NCBI GenBank assembly: GCA_020746995.1
Contig: JAGPXD010000002.1
Location: forward strand, 992,001 to 1,056,000
Direction: 5' to 3'
DNA: 64,000 nucleotides
From: Plectosphaerella cucumerina
Lineage: Eukaryota > Ascomycota > Sordariomycetes > Glomerellales > Plectosphaerellaceae
This document shows, piece by piece, positions 1-12,200 of the stretch; within the stretch, counting starts at the first letter, position 1, and each line of letters starts with the position of its first letter. The notes beneath the pieces are model-generated. The model did no database searches and was not told the DNA's origin. It worked only from the letters and a program-made list of their open reading frames with translations. Made by a program: the position numbers and the translations under genes.

Positions 1-366
1 AGCTCTGAGATGGAGGGGGTCCAAACGCCTGTTCGCCGGCACTTCGTGGCGTAGCATGACAGCACCATGCATGGAAACGTCGCATGTCGCAGGGAGGACG
101 GCGTTCGGCGTGCGTCGCCGTGTCTCGGGCGCGCTTCGATGAACGGGATGGCATGTCAGGACAGCCGCGCTCGTCGAGAGGGATCCCGTGACGCCGGCGC
201 GGATCGCGGCTTTGATGGGCACTGCGACATGAACGCGTGTCGCTGTGATATCGGGCATCGTTGTCCGTCGAGACGAGGTGTGTTGGGGTATAACCCGCCG
301 GGAAGCCGAGTATCGCGTGTTTCCCCCTGGTGAAGCATCATTCCATCCCTCCTCGCAGCTTGTATC
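1..366. other. Upstream region of the H-protein gene, no gene seen
   Basis: Short open frames here show no recognisable protein and overlap each other on both strands. The stretch presumably carries the promoter and 5' leader of the gene that starts at 367. Confidence 0.5.
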
Positions 367-981
367 ATGGCGTCTCTCCTTATCAGATCGACCCTTCGGG
401 TGGCCCCGCGCCGGGCGGCGTTGGCACTGGCTCCCCGTGTCAGCAGCACCCCTGTGCTCCAGACGAGGGCCTTCTCGCTGACTTCACTGCGTGAGTTTTG
501 ATCGGATGCTTGAGCTGCCAGGGGCAGACAGCTGACGGCAATTGCCATTTAGGCTTCGTGAAGAAGTACACCGAAAGCCACGAATGGATCGAAGTCGCCG
601 AGGACGGCAAGACATGTAAGGCAGCTCCATACCCGGCGAGCAGGCAGCAATTGACAGACTTCAGGCACCGTGGGCATCTCAAAGTACGCCGCCGAAGCGC
701 TCGGCGATGTTGTCTACATTGAGCTCCCCGCAGAAGGCGACGAAGCCACAACCGGTGAGGCTTTCGGCACCGTTGAATCGGTCAAGTCGGCGTCGGACAT
801 TATCAGCCCAGTGTCGGGAATCATCACTGCCGTCAACGAGGCTCTGGCCGAGAAGCCGGCAGACCTGTCCAAGGACCCGGAGGCGAGCGGCTGGCTGGTG
901 AAGATGGAGAGCACGGACGTGAGTGCTGCGGATGCGCTGATGGATGAGAAGGCGTATGTGGAGTACCTCGAGGGACTGTAG
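367..981 (+). CDS. GCV3: Glycine cleavage system H protein, mitochondrial
   Basis: Lipoyl carrier of the mitochondrial glycine decarboxylase complex; it shuttles the aminomethyl group between the P, T and L proteins. Model: exons 367-490, 553-615 and 665-981, giving 167 aa, a normal length for a eukaryotic H protein. Residues 1-40 are rich in Arg, Ala and Ser and lack acidic residues, as expected of a mitochondrial presequence. The mature part starts near KKYTESHEWI, followed by GISKYAAEALGDVVY and the lipoylation site ESVKSASD with Lys103 as the lipoyl lysine. Splice phases 1 and 1 restore the frame across both introns (62 and 49 nt). The start is the first ATG in frame with the presequence. 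The family call is secure; the exact N-terminus is inferred. Confidence 0.93.
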
Positions 982-1101
982 ACAGGCTCCATGAATTCAA
1001 ATAATGAGGAATTGGCCAAGCATGCTTCTTTCGGAATTGTGATGCAGTGCGCTTCAAAAAGTGAGGGCTACATCTGGTGATATGTGGCAAAAGGTCAAAA
1101 A

Positions 1102-1185
1102 TGGACGAACCGCGATTTGAACACGGGACCTTCCGCAAGCTGGAGGATGCAAAGCGGACGCGCTAAACCGCTGCGCCACACGCCC
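1102..1185 (-). tRNA. tRNA-Ala (anticodon TGC), with intron
   Basis: The reverse complement folds into a cloverleaf. The acceptor starts GGGCGTG, the D stem is GCGC/GCGC, the anticodon stem is TCCGC/GCGGA, the anticodon TGC lies at 1149-1151, the T arm is CCGTG-TTCAAAT-CGCGG, and the discriminator is A. A 10-nt intron (1138-1147) sits one base 3' of the anticodon, the canonical nuclear position. The mature length is 74 nt. The acceptor stem has a T:T opposition at its sixth pair and G-T pairs beside it, so slight decay is possible. A TTTT run follows on the minus strand. Confidence 0.85.
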
Positions 1186-2679
1186 ATTGGATGATGATTG
1201 GAACGCATCGTGGGATTATCATTTGACTCGAACACATGGATTTGTTGTTTTCCTCCAGACTTCAGATGTCCGGGAGCAAGGTATTGATGGTTTTCAGGAG
1301 CGAAGACTGCAAAGTCATTGAATATCTGCTTCGAGTGGACATAGCATGCGGCGGCCATTTCTCGCGTGCTGCAGCTCGAGACACGGTTCTCGACAATGTG
1401 TTTCCACACCCAACCTGGAAGTTTTGCTACACCACCTCTCCCAATGCCGTCTGGAGTCATCAGTCGTGGCTCTTCAAGTCGCCTCGTAATTACCAGGATT
1501 ATCAATCAATTCATAAGATACGTCTCTGGCCAAGTAAATAGCCCTGAGATAAAACTCCCAATGTCGTGAACGGTCTGTCTGCAGGCTGGTAGCATCTGCT
1601 TTTCATACCTGGGTAAGGTTTCAACCACGGACAGATGTAGATGTGGTGAAGTTCCTCACACGAGGAAAGCTGAACCCCCTCGCTGAAATACAGCGTGTTA
1701 GTCTCGCTGAGTTCTAAGTCCCAGGCCTGTTCCAACTTCTAAGCTGTAGCTGGGACAAGCTTCCTACATCGATCCATGAGTCTGGGCCTCTTCCACCTTT
1801 CCTCTCGAGCATCCTGCCCGCCAACCAAGTCGTTGCCTCCCCCCCGAGCCTTCCCCGAGCCTCAAACTGGCCACATCTGCACGATAAACTGGGCCCGTGG
1901 CTGCACAAACACGTGAATGACAGCATCTTACCCCGGATTCATCATCCAGGATCAGCCAAGCGCAATGCCCTTCCTGAGACCTGCTATCTGCCCTCGTCTC
2001 CACAAGTCGAGCTCCGAGCTGGTCAGGAGGGGTGATGCGAGTCAGAAGGGGAGGCCCAGGCCGTCCTAGCAAGGTGGCAAGGGGGGTGCTATCTCGGCCG
2101 TGCCCATACCGCGGCAACGCCGATGATTGGCGACCACCGACGCGGCTTCAGTCTATCGTTCGCCGGCGAGGGTCAAGCCATTAGCAATGGAAACCTACTG
2201 GAAGTTGACCCCTGCCGGAGCCGTATCACCGTTCCCACCCAGCGGGCTCTGCGGGCCTCACAGGTCCCTGCTATCAGCTGCCTGTGCTACCCCGCGTCGA
2301 TTCAGCTCGCTAGGTCCACAGCAGTCTGGGGGAGGCTTATCAAAGGGGGTGTCGTGTCCCGGGCGAAGAGATTAGGGTGCCCGGCCATGCCGACCGGTCG
2401 CTGAAACGTCAACTTCTTCCCAGAAAACATTAAAACACCGCAGGGCGTCCTGCACTGGAATCCTTCGCGTCGCCCCCTGGTACCCTTTTCCCATCGCGGG
2501 CTATTCGATCTCCGACTACCAGGCGACCCGAGCTTTTTACCCTTTTCGGTTCATCGCCTTGCGACAAAGCTCGACCTCGCTTGCAAAGAGGCGGCAAATT
2601 TTGCATTCCGTCATCACAGGCCCCCGAGCCTTCGCCCTCGCCCTCACATCGAACCCCGGAGTCGCAAACCGCCGCCATC
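1186..2679. other. Intergenic region, no gene supported
   Basis: Only short overlapping frames on both strands, none with a recognisable domain. The last 250 bases are pyrimidine-rich and probably hold the promoter and leader of the permease starting at 2680. Confidence 0.5.
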
Positions 2680-4344
2680 ATGCCGTCCGCACAGGAGACG
2701 GATAAGCACCTCGAGCGTCTCGGCTACCAGGCCGAGATGCCGCGGAATCTCAGCATGATCAGCATCCTCGGCTTGTCCTTCGCTATCATGGCCGTGCCTT
2801 TTGGCTTGTCGACGACAATGTACATCACCCTCACAAACGGTCAAGCAGTATCCATCATCTGGGGCTGGGTCCTGGTTTCGCTGCTCTCTCTCTGTATCGC
2901 TGCCTCCCTGGCTGAGATCTGCGGCGTGTTCCCCGTCTCGGGAGGTGTCTACTATTGGTCTGCAATGCTGTGCACGAAGAAGTACGCTCCCATCGTCAGC
3001 TTCATCGACGGCTGGATGACGCTCGTGGGCAACTGGACAGTGACGCTCAGCATCAACTTCTCCGGTGCCCAGCTCATTCTCAGCGCAATCTCCATCTTCA
3101 ATCCCGACTATGTTGCGAACCAGTGGCAGACGATCCTCTGCTTCTGGGCCGTCATGCTCATCTGCGCCCTCATCAACATCTTCTTCTCGAGGCATCTCAA
3201 CATGATCAACACCATCTGCATCTGGTGGACCGGCGCAGGTGTCATCATTATCCTCGTTACGCTTCTGGCGACTGCTCATGAGGGCAGGAGGTCGGCCGAC
3301 TTTGTCTTCACCCACTACGACGCATCTGCCAGCGGCTGGCCCGAAGCCTGGTCCTTCTTTGTCGGACTTCTCCAGGGTATGCATCTTGTCACCCCCCTTT
3401 GATGGAAATTCCACTGACTTTATCCAGCTTCCTACGTCCTGACGGGCTACGGCATGGTTCCCAGCCTGTGCGAGGAGGTGAACAACCCGGAGCGCGAGGT
3501 TCCCCGCGCCATCGTCCTGTCGGTGGCTGCTGCCGGCCTCACTGGTATCGTCTACCTGCTCCCGATCCTCTTCGTCCTTCCCGATGTTCAGATGCTGCTG
3601 GGTGTGGCCAACGGACAGCCCATCGGCCTGCTGTTCCAGACCGTCACCAACTCCAAGGCCGGTGGCTTCGGTCTCCTCCTGATCATCCTCGGCATCCTCT
3701 TCTTCGCTGGTACCGGTGCCCTCACCGCTGCCTCGCGTTGCACGTACGCCTTCGCTCGCGACGGAGCTATCCCCGGCTACAAGCTGTGGAAGAAGGTCCA
3801 CCCTAAGCTCGACGTCCCCGTCTGGGCCATCATCCTGTCCACCGTCGTCGACTGCGTCCTGGGATGCATCTACTTCGGATCCTCTGCGGCATTCAACTCG
3901 TTCACCGGAGTCGCGACTCTCTGCCTCTTGTCGTCCTACTGCGTCCCCATTCTCATCAGCACCATCCGCGGTCGCAAGTTCGTCAAGGACTCGCCTTACC
4001 CCCTCGGTCGCTTCGGATACTTGATCAACATCACCAGCATCGTCTTCATCTGCTTCGCCTCGGTCATCTTCTGCGTCCCCGTCGCCCTCCCCGTCACCGC
4101 GGAGACGATGAACTACGCCAGCGTTGTCTTCGCAGGCTTCGCAACAATCAGTGCCGTTTGGTACTTCGCCTATGCGCGTAAGAACTTCAAGGGACCCCCC
4201 ATCATGGACGAGTACTGGGAGCAGGGCCCAGAGTTCTTCATGGCCGGGCGCGGAACCGGTCCCGCAGCTGTCATCGAGGCTGTTGACAGCCATTCGGACA
4301 GGTTGCAGGAGGACAAGATGAAGAAGATTGATGGGGAGCTGTAA
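2680..4344 (+). CDS. GABA/amino-acid permease (APC superfamily)
   Basis: Plasma-membrane amino-acid or GABA:proton symporter of the yeast UGA4 / Aspergillus GABA-permease type. Exons 2680-3376 and 3428-4344 (51-nt intron, phase 1) give 537 aa, the usual size. A cytoplasmic N-terminus is followed by about 12 hydrophobic segments. Family-like stretches are LSMISILGLSFAIMAVPFGL at the first membrane span, EICGVFPVSGGVYYW near residue 85, and GYGMVPSLCEEVNNPEREVP across the splice junction. The start ATG lies in the context GCCATCATG and leaves the N-terminus of the expected length. The substrate cannot be fixed from sequence; choline or another amino acid is possible. Confidence 0.88.
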
Positions 4345-4560
4345 GCTTGGGCCGCCATGGGCACTGTATTTGTCAGAGCGCTGAACTTGTACTTGATATC
4401 TGAATTCCGATGTAGGATCATAATGCTCAACAATTTGTACCTTGATATCTGTGTCGAGTCCATCAAGGTATCGCAAAGCAACCGAGCTGTGAACTCTAAC
4501 GATGAGAACTGGAGCGTTCAACTCATGCACGCTAAATCCACCACATCAGTCATCCAACAA

Positions 4561-4631
4561 GCGTGAATGGTTTAGTGGTAAAATTCTCCGTTGCCATCGG
4601 GGAGCCCAGGGTTCGATTCCCTGTTCACGCA
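4561..4631 (+). tRNA. tRNA-Gly (anticodon GCC)
   Basis: 71-nt intronless cloverleaf. Acceptor GCGTGAA pairs with TTCACGC, the discriminator is A, the anticodon GCC lies at 4593-4595 in the loop TTGCCAT, and the T loop is GTTCGATTC. All stems pair well, so it looks functional. It sits between the permease and the next gene, both on the same strand. Confidence 0.95.
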
Positions 4632-4856
4632 GGATAACTTTACGTTTTGAGTTTTGCCTCCCCAACGTAACAGCCACAAGCCACTGCCCACAACCTTCAC
4701 AATGTTCCATGTTTCCGATTTCCTGGGGACTGCCTTCCCTCGGTGCCTGGTAGACGTCCAGTCTTTGCTTTCTGCATTCTACCCCAACAACAACTACACT
4801 TCCCTTCGACAATCATCCGCACTCCCCAGTATTGATTCTGTCGCACAGTTATCATC

Positions 4857-7159
4857 ATGGTTTCGGCCCCAACATCTAACGACACTGGCGACGACCAGAC
4901 AGGCTCGGTGCTCACCAAAAACATGCAGGCTCCTTCTTGGCCTCAGACTTGGCCTTCTAACAGACCCAGCACCAGTTCTAGCTCTGGAAGCCCGGTGTAC
5001 GAAAGCGTGTTCGAGAAGATCTTCACAGACGGCTCCCCTACTGGTGGCCTCGTCGAGACAATCCGCCCAGTCGGCTCAGGACCTCCTCCCCTAGTATCTA
5101 CGTCAGTCGGACACAAAGTTCAATCCCCCGCCTTGGGTTCGGGTCAAAACTCCCCGACGGACAGTGACCCAACAAGCGGAGGCGGCCGTGGCGATGACAA
5201 CGGCAAACACAAAAACGAGCGGCATTGGCTGAACCTGGCACGAGCGCTTCCCCGTGCTCCCTTGCCGTCCTTGTAAGTTATCGAAATTTACTCCATGTTC
5301 CCCATCAGTGGCTGTGCCAATCTGGAGGATTCTCGCTGACTGAGATGTCTAGTGCCTCCTTCAACTTCAACCAAACCGCCCAGCCCTTCCATGGCCCATG
5401 GATGACGATGCCCATGGCCGACCTTGAAGCCATCGCAACAGCAAATCGGGACGCTCCCGATCCTCGTCCCATCTACCCAGCCCTTTTTTCCGAGATAGTC
5501 ATGATCCGAAGGCTCTATGACAGCGCCATCCAGCATACCAATCGTCTGGTAGACCACGAGTTCATACCTTACCACAAGCTCCCGGCGACCACATCATACA
5601 AGGACTTGAGTTCAGCCACAGTCGGTCTTTCCAAGATGTCGATCCGTCGAGAAGGCTTTGCCGTAAACACCGCCGTTTCCAACCTATCTCGCGCCTTCCT
5701 GGTCAATGAACTCGCCAGCGCCGCCGTAGTCTTGCAAGGCAGACCACTGCTTCGACACCTCAGCGAGACTTGTCTGCAACGCCATCCTGACAGGTTCCAC
5801 GCGGCACACGTCCAATTTCTCCTGAAACAGAACTCCATGCGGGGGTTATTCGACCCCGAAGACTCAGCAAAGCTTGTTCGCCGTCTGCAAGATAAATCAA
5901 AGCAAGTCGAGGCCCTCCGCCTGGCAGGCCTTTGCAAGGTAGCAATGTCGGATTACTATGCTGCTAGCTTCAACTTTGATGTGGCTTTGCAACTGGGAGG
6001 CTTCAAGGAAGGAAATTCCGTACGCTTCAAGAAGAAAAAAACCGCCTCCGAGGCCGCCAAGGTGAAGCTTTTACCTGTCGACAAACCGCCAAGAGGAAGT
6101 CTGCTGCAAACCCTCTGCTATCGAGGCATGTGTCACCTTGAAAACGCCGTCATACACATTTACCGCCTCTACGACTCACAGACCTCCACTAGCATTGGAA
6201 ATCGTTCAGTCTGGTACGAAGACGCGATAAGACGTGGGGACGAGCCATCAGAACTTGACCTAACGAAAAATCGGGAGACCATCCAACGGTTCACCACCCT
6301 CGCGCTTAACGACTTTCTGGACTTTCTCTCGTACCTCCAATTTACTCCAACAATCCAAAAACGTGGCAGGAAAACGCCTCCAAAGGCCGGGGGTCAATCG
6401 GAAAGTCACAGGAATCCAGGTGCAGCTCCTAAGAAAAAGATGTACGCCATGTCCGAGCTCTTTGGTCCATCGCCCCCTTCTCTGTCGGAGCTTTTGCCTC
6501 AAGACGACGATGCCACCAAGGTCCCCAGAGCTCGCGGTGCTGCAACGTACCATCCTTTCCTGGGCGAGGCACTCTACCATCTTCTACTCTGTCATGTCGT
6601 CTTGCAGACGCCAGCGTCAATCCTCATTCGCTACGCGGACATCGCCGCCCACATCTACAGCATCTGCGATGCCTTCCCCTTTACAAAAGCCGTGCAAACA
6701 CCAGCCATGGAAGACTTTGAAGACATTCTCGAGAAAATGTCAACTTGCATTCGCATGCCTGACGCGTGGGTCAACCGGGAGAAGGTCGAGACACCACCGC
6801 CTCCCAAAGTCAACGCCACCGTCGACCTGAAAAGCATACCAAACAGTACCATTCCCGACTTGACCAAAATCCAGCCATCTTTTGATCAAGAAGATTACAG
6901 TGTGGGTTTCCGGAACTTGAGGTTTCTTCAAAAAGCTTCCAGGCCCGACGACATGATCCCTCCGCCCTACGAGCCAGCTCCCTCGTACTCGTCAGATCGG
7001 GCCCAGATCATCGGATACTGGGTGGAGACGAACGCTCCCAATGGTAAAAAGAAAAAGAAGAAGAACAAGAAGAAGAAGAAGGCCAAGAAGGGGGCCGATT
7101 GTCCTTCGACTAAGACTTCGGAAAAGGACAACGGACTGGCAGGGCCGGAGGCGTGTTGA
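4857..7159 (+). CDS. Conserved-looking protein of unknown function, lysine-rich tail
   Basis: I do not recognise the family. Exons 4857-5272 and 5353-7159 (80-nt intron, phase 2) give about 740 aa. Residues 1-140 are Ser/Pro/Gly-rich and probably disordered. Residues 145-600 are mostly helical, with stretches such as YPALFSEIVMIRRLYDSAIQ and KQVEALRLAGLCKVAMSDYY that recall TPR-like helical repeats. A basic run of almost pure lysine lies near residues 704-718, shortly before the C-terminus, and could be a nuclear/nucleolar targeting or RNA-binding tail. No signal peptide or membrane span is seen. Splicing at GTAAGT restores one long frame through the helical part, which supports the model. 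Function is left open. Confidence 0.78.
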
Positions 7160-7470
7160 AAAATGTGTTTTGGACTGATGTTGACCCAGCAAGCGTGTAT
7201 GTCCAATAGCGTTCCAGCGTAGTATAAATGACTTTATCAAATTTCTGGTGTTATCCGTGTCCAAATTGAGTTCGTACGTAGAGGTAGCAAACATATCACA
7301 GGAGGCAAAGTAGTTGGGGAACTGCTGATTAAAGCTACGTCGCCAGCCAACTCCCGCCCTTGCAGGCAAGAGTACCGACGACCCCTTCTATAAACAAGAT
7401 GTCGACTAATTACAAGCTTCCTAGGCATGAACAGTGACCAAGCCAACTCGCACGCCGCCACGCGATGCAC
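7160..7470. other. Convergent 3' intergenic region
   Basis: Lies between the 3' ends of the unknown plus-strand gene and the minus-strand sugar transporter. It should hold both 3' UTRs and polyadenylation signals; nothing else is seen. Confidence 0.5.
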
Positions 7471-9231
7471 TTAAACGGACTGCTTCTTGGCCTCGGTCTG
7501 CTGAACAGTGGCGCCATCCTTGACCTCGAACGCGGCGTCGTTGGTGGCGCGGATGTCGTCGGTGGTGTGGGGGTGGTTGCCGAGCATGTCGGTACCCTTC
7601 TCGGCGTGGGAGCTGCCGCCGAAGAGGACGTCGATCTCCTCGAGGGCGATCTGCTTGGTCTCGGGGATGAAGAACCAGACAAAGACGAAGAGACAGACGT
7701 TGATGGACATGAAGAAGTAGAGGCAGCGCAGACCCTCGTTCCTGAGGAAGGTGGGGAAGAACTGCTGGAAGACGGTGTTGGCGACGTTCTGCATCTGCGA
7801 GCACATGCCGACGGCCTGGGCACGGATGTTCATGGAGAAGACCTCGGAAGTCCACATCCAGCTGGAGAGAGAGTTAGCAAATGCTCAAGGGGTCATGGCG
7901 TTCGCAAGAAGGGGAAGCTTACACAGTGGCGCCCCAAGAAGGCTTGTAGAAGAATGCGAAGAGGAAGAACATGAACACGATGCCAATGCTGACAGACTCG
8001 GACTTGGTGCCATCGGCCTTTGTCGGGGTGGTGATGCCCAGGGTGGGGACGATGAGCATGCAGACGGCCATACCGGCAGCACCGACGAGGAGCAGCCAGC
8101 GACGACCGTAGCGGTCGGAGGTCCACATGGCGTTCAAGGTGAAGAGAATACCGAAGGTGGCGTTAAGGGCGTTGATCAGGTTGATCGTGTCCGGGTTGGG
8201 CCAGACCTTCTTGTAGATGCTGGTGGAGTACGAGTTCAGGGTGCCCTGGCCGGTGAGCTGCTGGCCGACGTTGAGGACGAAGGCCAGGTACATGCGCTTG
8301 CGGACGGAGGGGTCCTTGAACAGAGCGGAGTAGCTGATGCCGCCAATGGCCTCCTTCTCGTACTCGATGGCACCGCGGATGGAAGTAAGCTCCTCCTCGA
8401 TCTCCTCCTCGGTGTCGCGAATGCGGCGGAGCGAGGCGCGGGCGCCCTCGACGTTGCCGTTCTTCTGGATGAACCAACGGGGCGACTCGGGGAGGAAGAA
8501 GATGGCGACGCAGACGATGGAGGGAACCAGGGCCTGGAAGATGACGACCATGCGCCAGTCCCAGTTTCCGAGTCTGACCTTCTGCTTGGCGCAGGCGAAG
8601 TTGATCCAGAAAGCGATGAAGCTACCGACCGAGTAGTTCATCTGCCAGACAGTCATGACCTTGCCACGGATGTTGGCAGGGGTGACCTCTCCGATGTAGA
8701 CGGGGGCAGCAGTCAGGGCGAGACCCTGGCCGATACCGATGAGAACACGGCCGGCGATGAAGACACCGATCTTGTGGTGAGGAGTGAAGGTCTGCATCAT
8801 GGTGGCGATGATGGTGAGGAGGCAGCCGAGGAACATGCCCCAACGACGACCGAGGAAATCGGCGGTGGGACCGCCCAGGAAGAAACCGGCGATAATGGCT
8901 CCCACGGTGTACGAGGTGTTGACTGTGCGGAGGGTGCCGTCAGTATGTGTTGCATCAGATGCCGGTGTGGAGCGTGGGCGACCACATACTGAGACCAATC
9001 ATCTGAGTATCCCTGTCCTTGTCGAGGTTGACCCATTCGAACCAGTTCGAGGAACCCTGAACAGCGTTGAAGACGGAAGCATCGTAACCGTAGAGAACCA
9101 TGCACATTGCCGCCACCAGCGAGCAGTACCTGTAGGTCGAGACATGTTAGCCGTCATGGCTTCTCGGTTTGTGATGTTGATGTCGTCGGGAAGGTGACGC
9201 ACCAGTTGTAGAGTCTCGTCTTGGAGACCAT
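7471..9231 (-). CDS. MFS sugar transporter (hexose/lactose permease-like)
   Basis: Sugar:proton symporter of the major facilitator sugar-porter family, at the plasma membrane. Exons on the minus strand are 9203-9231, 8990-9129, 7923-8922 and 7471-7861, giving 519 aa. Phases agree throughout and rebuild the N-terminus MVSKTRLYNW followed by YCSLVAAMCMVLYGYDASVF. Signatures seen are LINTSYTVGAIIAGFF, DFLGRRWGMF, LPESPRWFIQKNG at the central loop, SDRYGRR, and FFIPETKQIALEEID near the C-terminus, a variant of the PETKG motif. About 12 membrane segments are present. The 29-nt first exon is unusually short but typical of this transporter group. Substrate unknown. Confidence 0.9.
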
Positions 9232-12200
9232 CTTGTCGGTGTTGGCGCGAACCTCGCTGTCCCAGGTGCTTGTCTTGAAAAGGCGAGTCTGGTGATGAGT
9301 TGAGGGCGAGTGGTATCGGTGTCCTGGAGAGAGGAAGAGAGGCGTGGGTTACAACGAGGGATGGGAGAAGGGTCTTTTAAAGATGCTCGACGCCAGCCTC
9401 GAGATGCCGAGTCGAGGGGGGCGACTGGGGCGACCCCGGGGCCCCGCTTAGGCCAGGACCAAGGGCATCGACGGACATACTGGAGGACACTTTCCGGGGA
9501 GTTGTGGAGGTGTGGAGATGCTGGCAGAGGGGAAGATGGGGGCAAGGCGAGATAGGGAGAGATAGAGGCAGATCTGGCGGTGGTCCTAGCAGTGTCCATC
9601 CATTAACGAAGAGGACGCCAGGACAAGGTGGAAATTCGATAGCAGGGAACCTGAGGGGAGGCGAGCGGCGGAGGCGATGGGCGGTCTGCCGGGCGTGCCT
9701 TGTCTGTGCCCAGGTTGGCGTGTGAATCGAACCGAAGAACGCCAGAGACCAGACCTCCACGAGTCATCGCCGGCTGCCGAGTGCCAGAGTTCGCGGAGGA
9801 ATAGGTCGAGCAAGAAATTCCGCCAATGGGCATTTCTTCACACCGGGTACCGGAAGAGTGGAGAGCCATTGCAGGGCCAGACGAAGACGAGACGAGACAA
9901 CTGGGCTGAGAGAGGCGAGTAGAGGATGGATGGGGAAAGGCCGCGCGCGGCTCGGGGCTGGCGGCGAAGCGGCGCAATCGAGGCTCTTCTGGCGAGGGGC
10001 AGGCAAGCAGGGGAGGGGAGCGGGTATGCGTATGTGCCTGTTAGCGGCGGCGCGGCCAGGTCAGCAGCGTACAGGTGGTTTGCAGGGCTAGCGAGGTACC
10101 ATTCGGCCTACCTAGATGCCACCCGGCGGCGTGGATCGAGGGGGGCGAACCGGTGTCTGGATGGATGGAATCGAAGGAGGTCAGGTCCATCGCTGCAAGC
10201 GGTGGAGGTTGGAGGTTCGGGCCAGCCGCGGCGGTAGTATGGGGGAAGCGATGGGCAGCAGGGATTGGCCTGACTTGGCGTTGTAGGGGTCGGTGCCGAT
10301 TGCCGTGCCGGAGGGTGCTCAGTGGCTGGAGCCGGGGCCGGGGGAGCGAGTGTTGCGGGCCACGTGCAGGTCGCGATACCGGAAATGGGATGTGCACCAG
10401 CCGTGATCATGAGATTTTAGAGAGCTGACGTGGAGGGGGAAGGTCAAGGGTCTGTTGATTCCGGAGTGGCGCGGGGCATATCGCGGGGAGGCATCGTGGA
10501 GGTAGGATGTGGACTTGGTGTTAGGGACGAAGGATGAAGGGGAGATGGGAAGAGGAGAGCAACCTAACTTGAAGGTTCCCGTCGGAAGAGAGATGGGAGT
10601 TGGGAAGGAGCAGTCAATTGGTGCGCATCCCGTAGATGGCTAGCACGCTGTGGTGTGTTTGCCCCCAAAAAATGGTAGCCTGCAACTCGGCTGCCATGCC
10701 TGCCGCAGCTAGTCTTGCCGGTACCCGTCGGACCCTGGAAAAAGGGGGAAATACGACCGCACATGTTGCTGGCCTCTGCTCTCTCGGTGGTTCACGCCGT
10801 CGCCATCCAAGCGGCCGCACGAGGGAAGCATGAAAGCCAACGCGACGGGATGCCAGGGGCAGACACCGCATGCACCGGGTCGTAGACTCCAGCGTCGTGG
10901 TGGACGGGAAGGTGGCAGCAGCAGCGCCAGCTCCACAGGATCAACGGAAGGTGCAGGGCCCTCGAGGTCCGCTTGCCCGCTTGCCCGCTCGCCCGCGTTG
11001 GCTCCGGACGGAATGTTGTCATCGTTCCATCCTGTCGCGCACCTGGCATTTTCCACATCCATCATCCCCTGGCGTTCGATCAGCTGGGCTCTCAACACCA
11101 TGCCCGCACATCGCCAATACAGCCTCACCCATGTCTTGACCGTCGGTCGTTGTCCGGAATGGCATTTCGGACGCCCAGAGCCCCTTCTCGGCCGACAGAC
11201 AAACGCCACGTTGCGGCCAGGCTGTCGGCAGGTCTTGGCAGGGCTCTTCCCCCAGCTCTCCTCCGAGCTCCGACTCGCTCTCACTGGACGCCCCCTGACG
11301 CCGCGCCGTCGTTTTCCAGCCATCACCACCCAAGAGTTTACCCGTCCATGCGCCAGGGAGTTCACCCGCGCGACCAATCAAGCCATCCTACGCCCGTTAG
11401 CACCCTGCCTGACCAACGGTCACCCATGCTCCCTTGCCGTCCTTGGGCGCCTTGGATGCATCTGTCAAGAATGCGCCGAGAGGCTGAGCACGCTTTCCAA
11501 GATGTCTTGAGGCAACAAGGAGCAACAGAGCCGCAACACCACCACTTCATCCATCATCTCAAGTTTACTTGACAAGTTTACTTGAGATCTTCGTCAACAA
11601 CCAAATGCAGTGGGGAAGCTCCATCAACTCCCCAATTCCAGTGTCCACGCCCCGTTTCCCCAGGACTTTGGTGCCGGCACAGACCCGCGGGCCCCGCGCG
11701 CGACAGAATCCATCCCTCGATGGAGCCGTTTTGCCCACGGATGAAATAATCCATTGGTGGAACAAATCGAGGACAATAATCATCCGTCGGCAGGCGGCGG
11801 CATCGAGCACCCCATCACGCTACTGTTTGGCTATGAGTATATCCCTGGTGGCCCAGCCTGGCTTTTGTGGGGGCCGCGTCGTCTCCTTCGCCCAGACTCT
11901 GGGCAAACCCACGTTCCCTTACCAGCAGACGGATCGAACGGCACGACGAAGCTTTTCCCACGCATCCTCCGCACCCTCCTCGGCCACGGCGGCCCCCGCA
12001 CCACGACCACGGGACACGTCTTCGCGGCCTCGACGCCATCGCGCCGTCTCTCAGCGTCACCGTCCGAATGTTTGACCATGGTCTTGGGATCTTTCCAGAT
12101 CTCACTTCACCACTGTCACGGCACCAGGACTTCCGACTAGGATTTGCTCGCTTTGTTGCCCGCCTGAAAGCTGAGACCGACATCACGCTCACGAGCCATC

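Noticed and set aside
2644..4530. 628-codon open frame on the minus strand
   Set aside because: Antisense shadow of the amino-acid permease; the product is a low-complexity Asp/Glu/Gly/Arg-rich string caused by the codon bias of the real gene.
7751..8992. 413-codon plus-strand frame
   Set aside because: Antisense shadow of the sugar transporter; Asp/Glu/Gly-rich with no domain.
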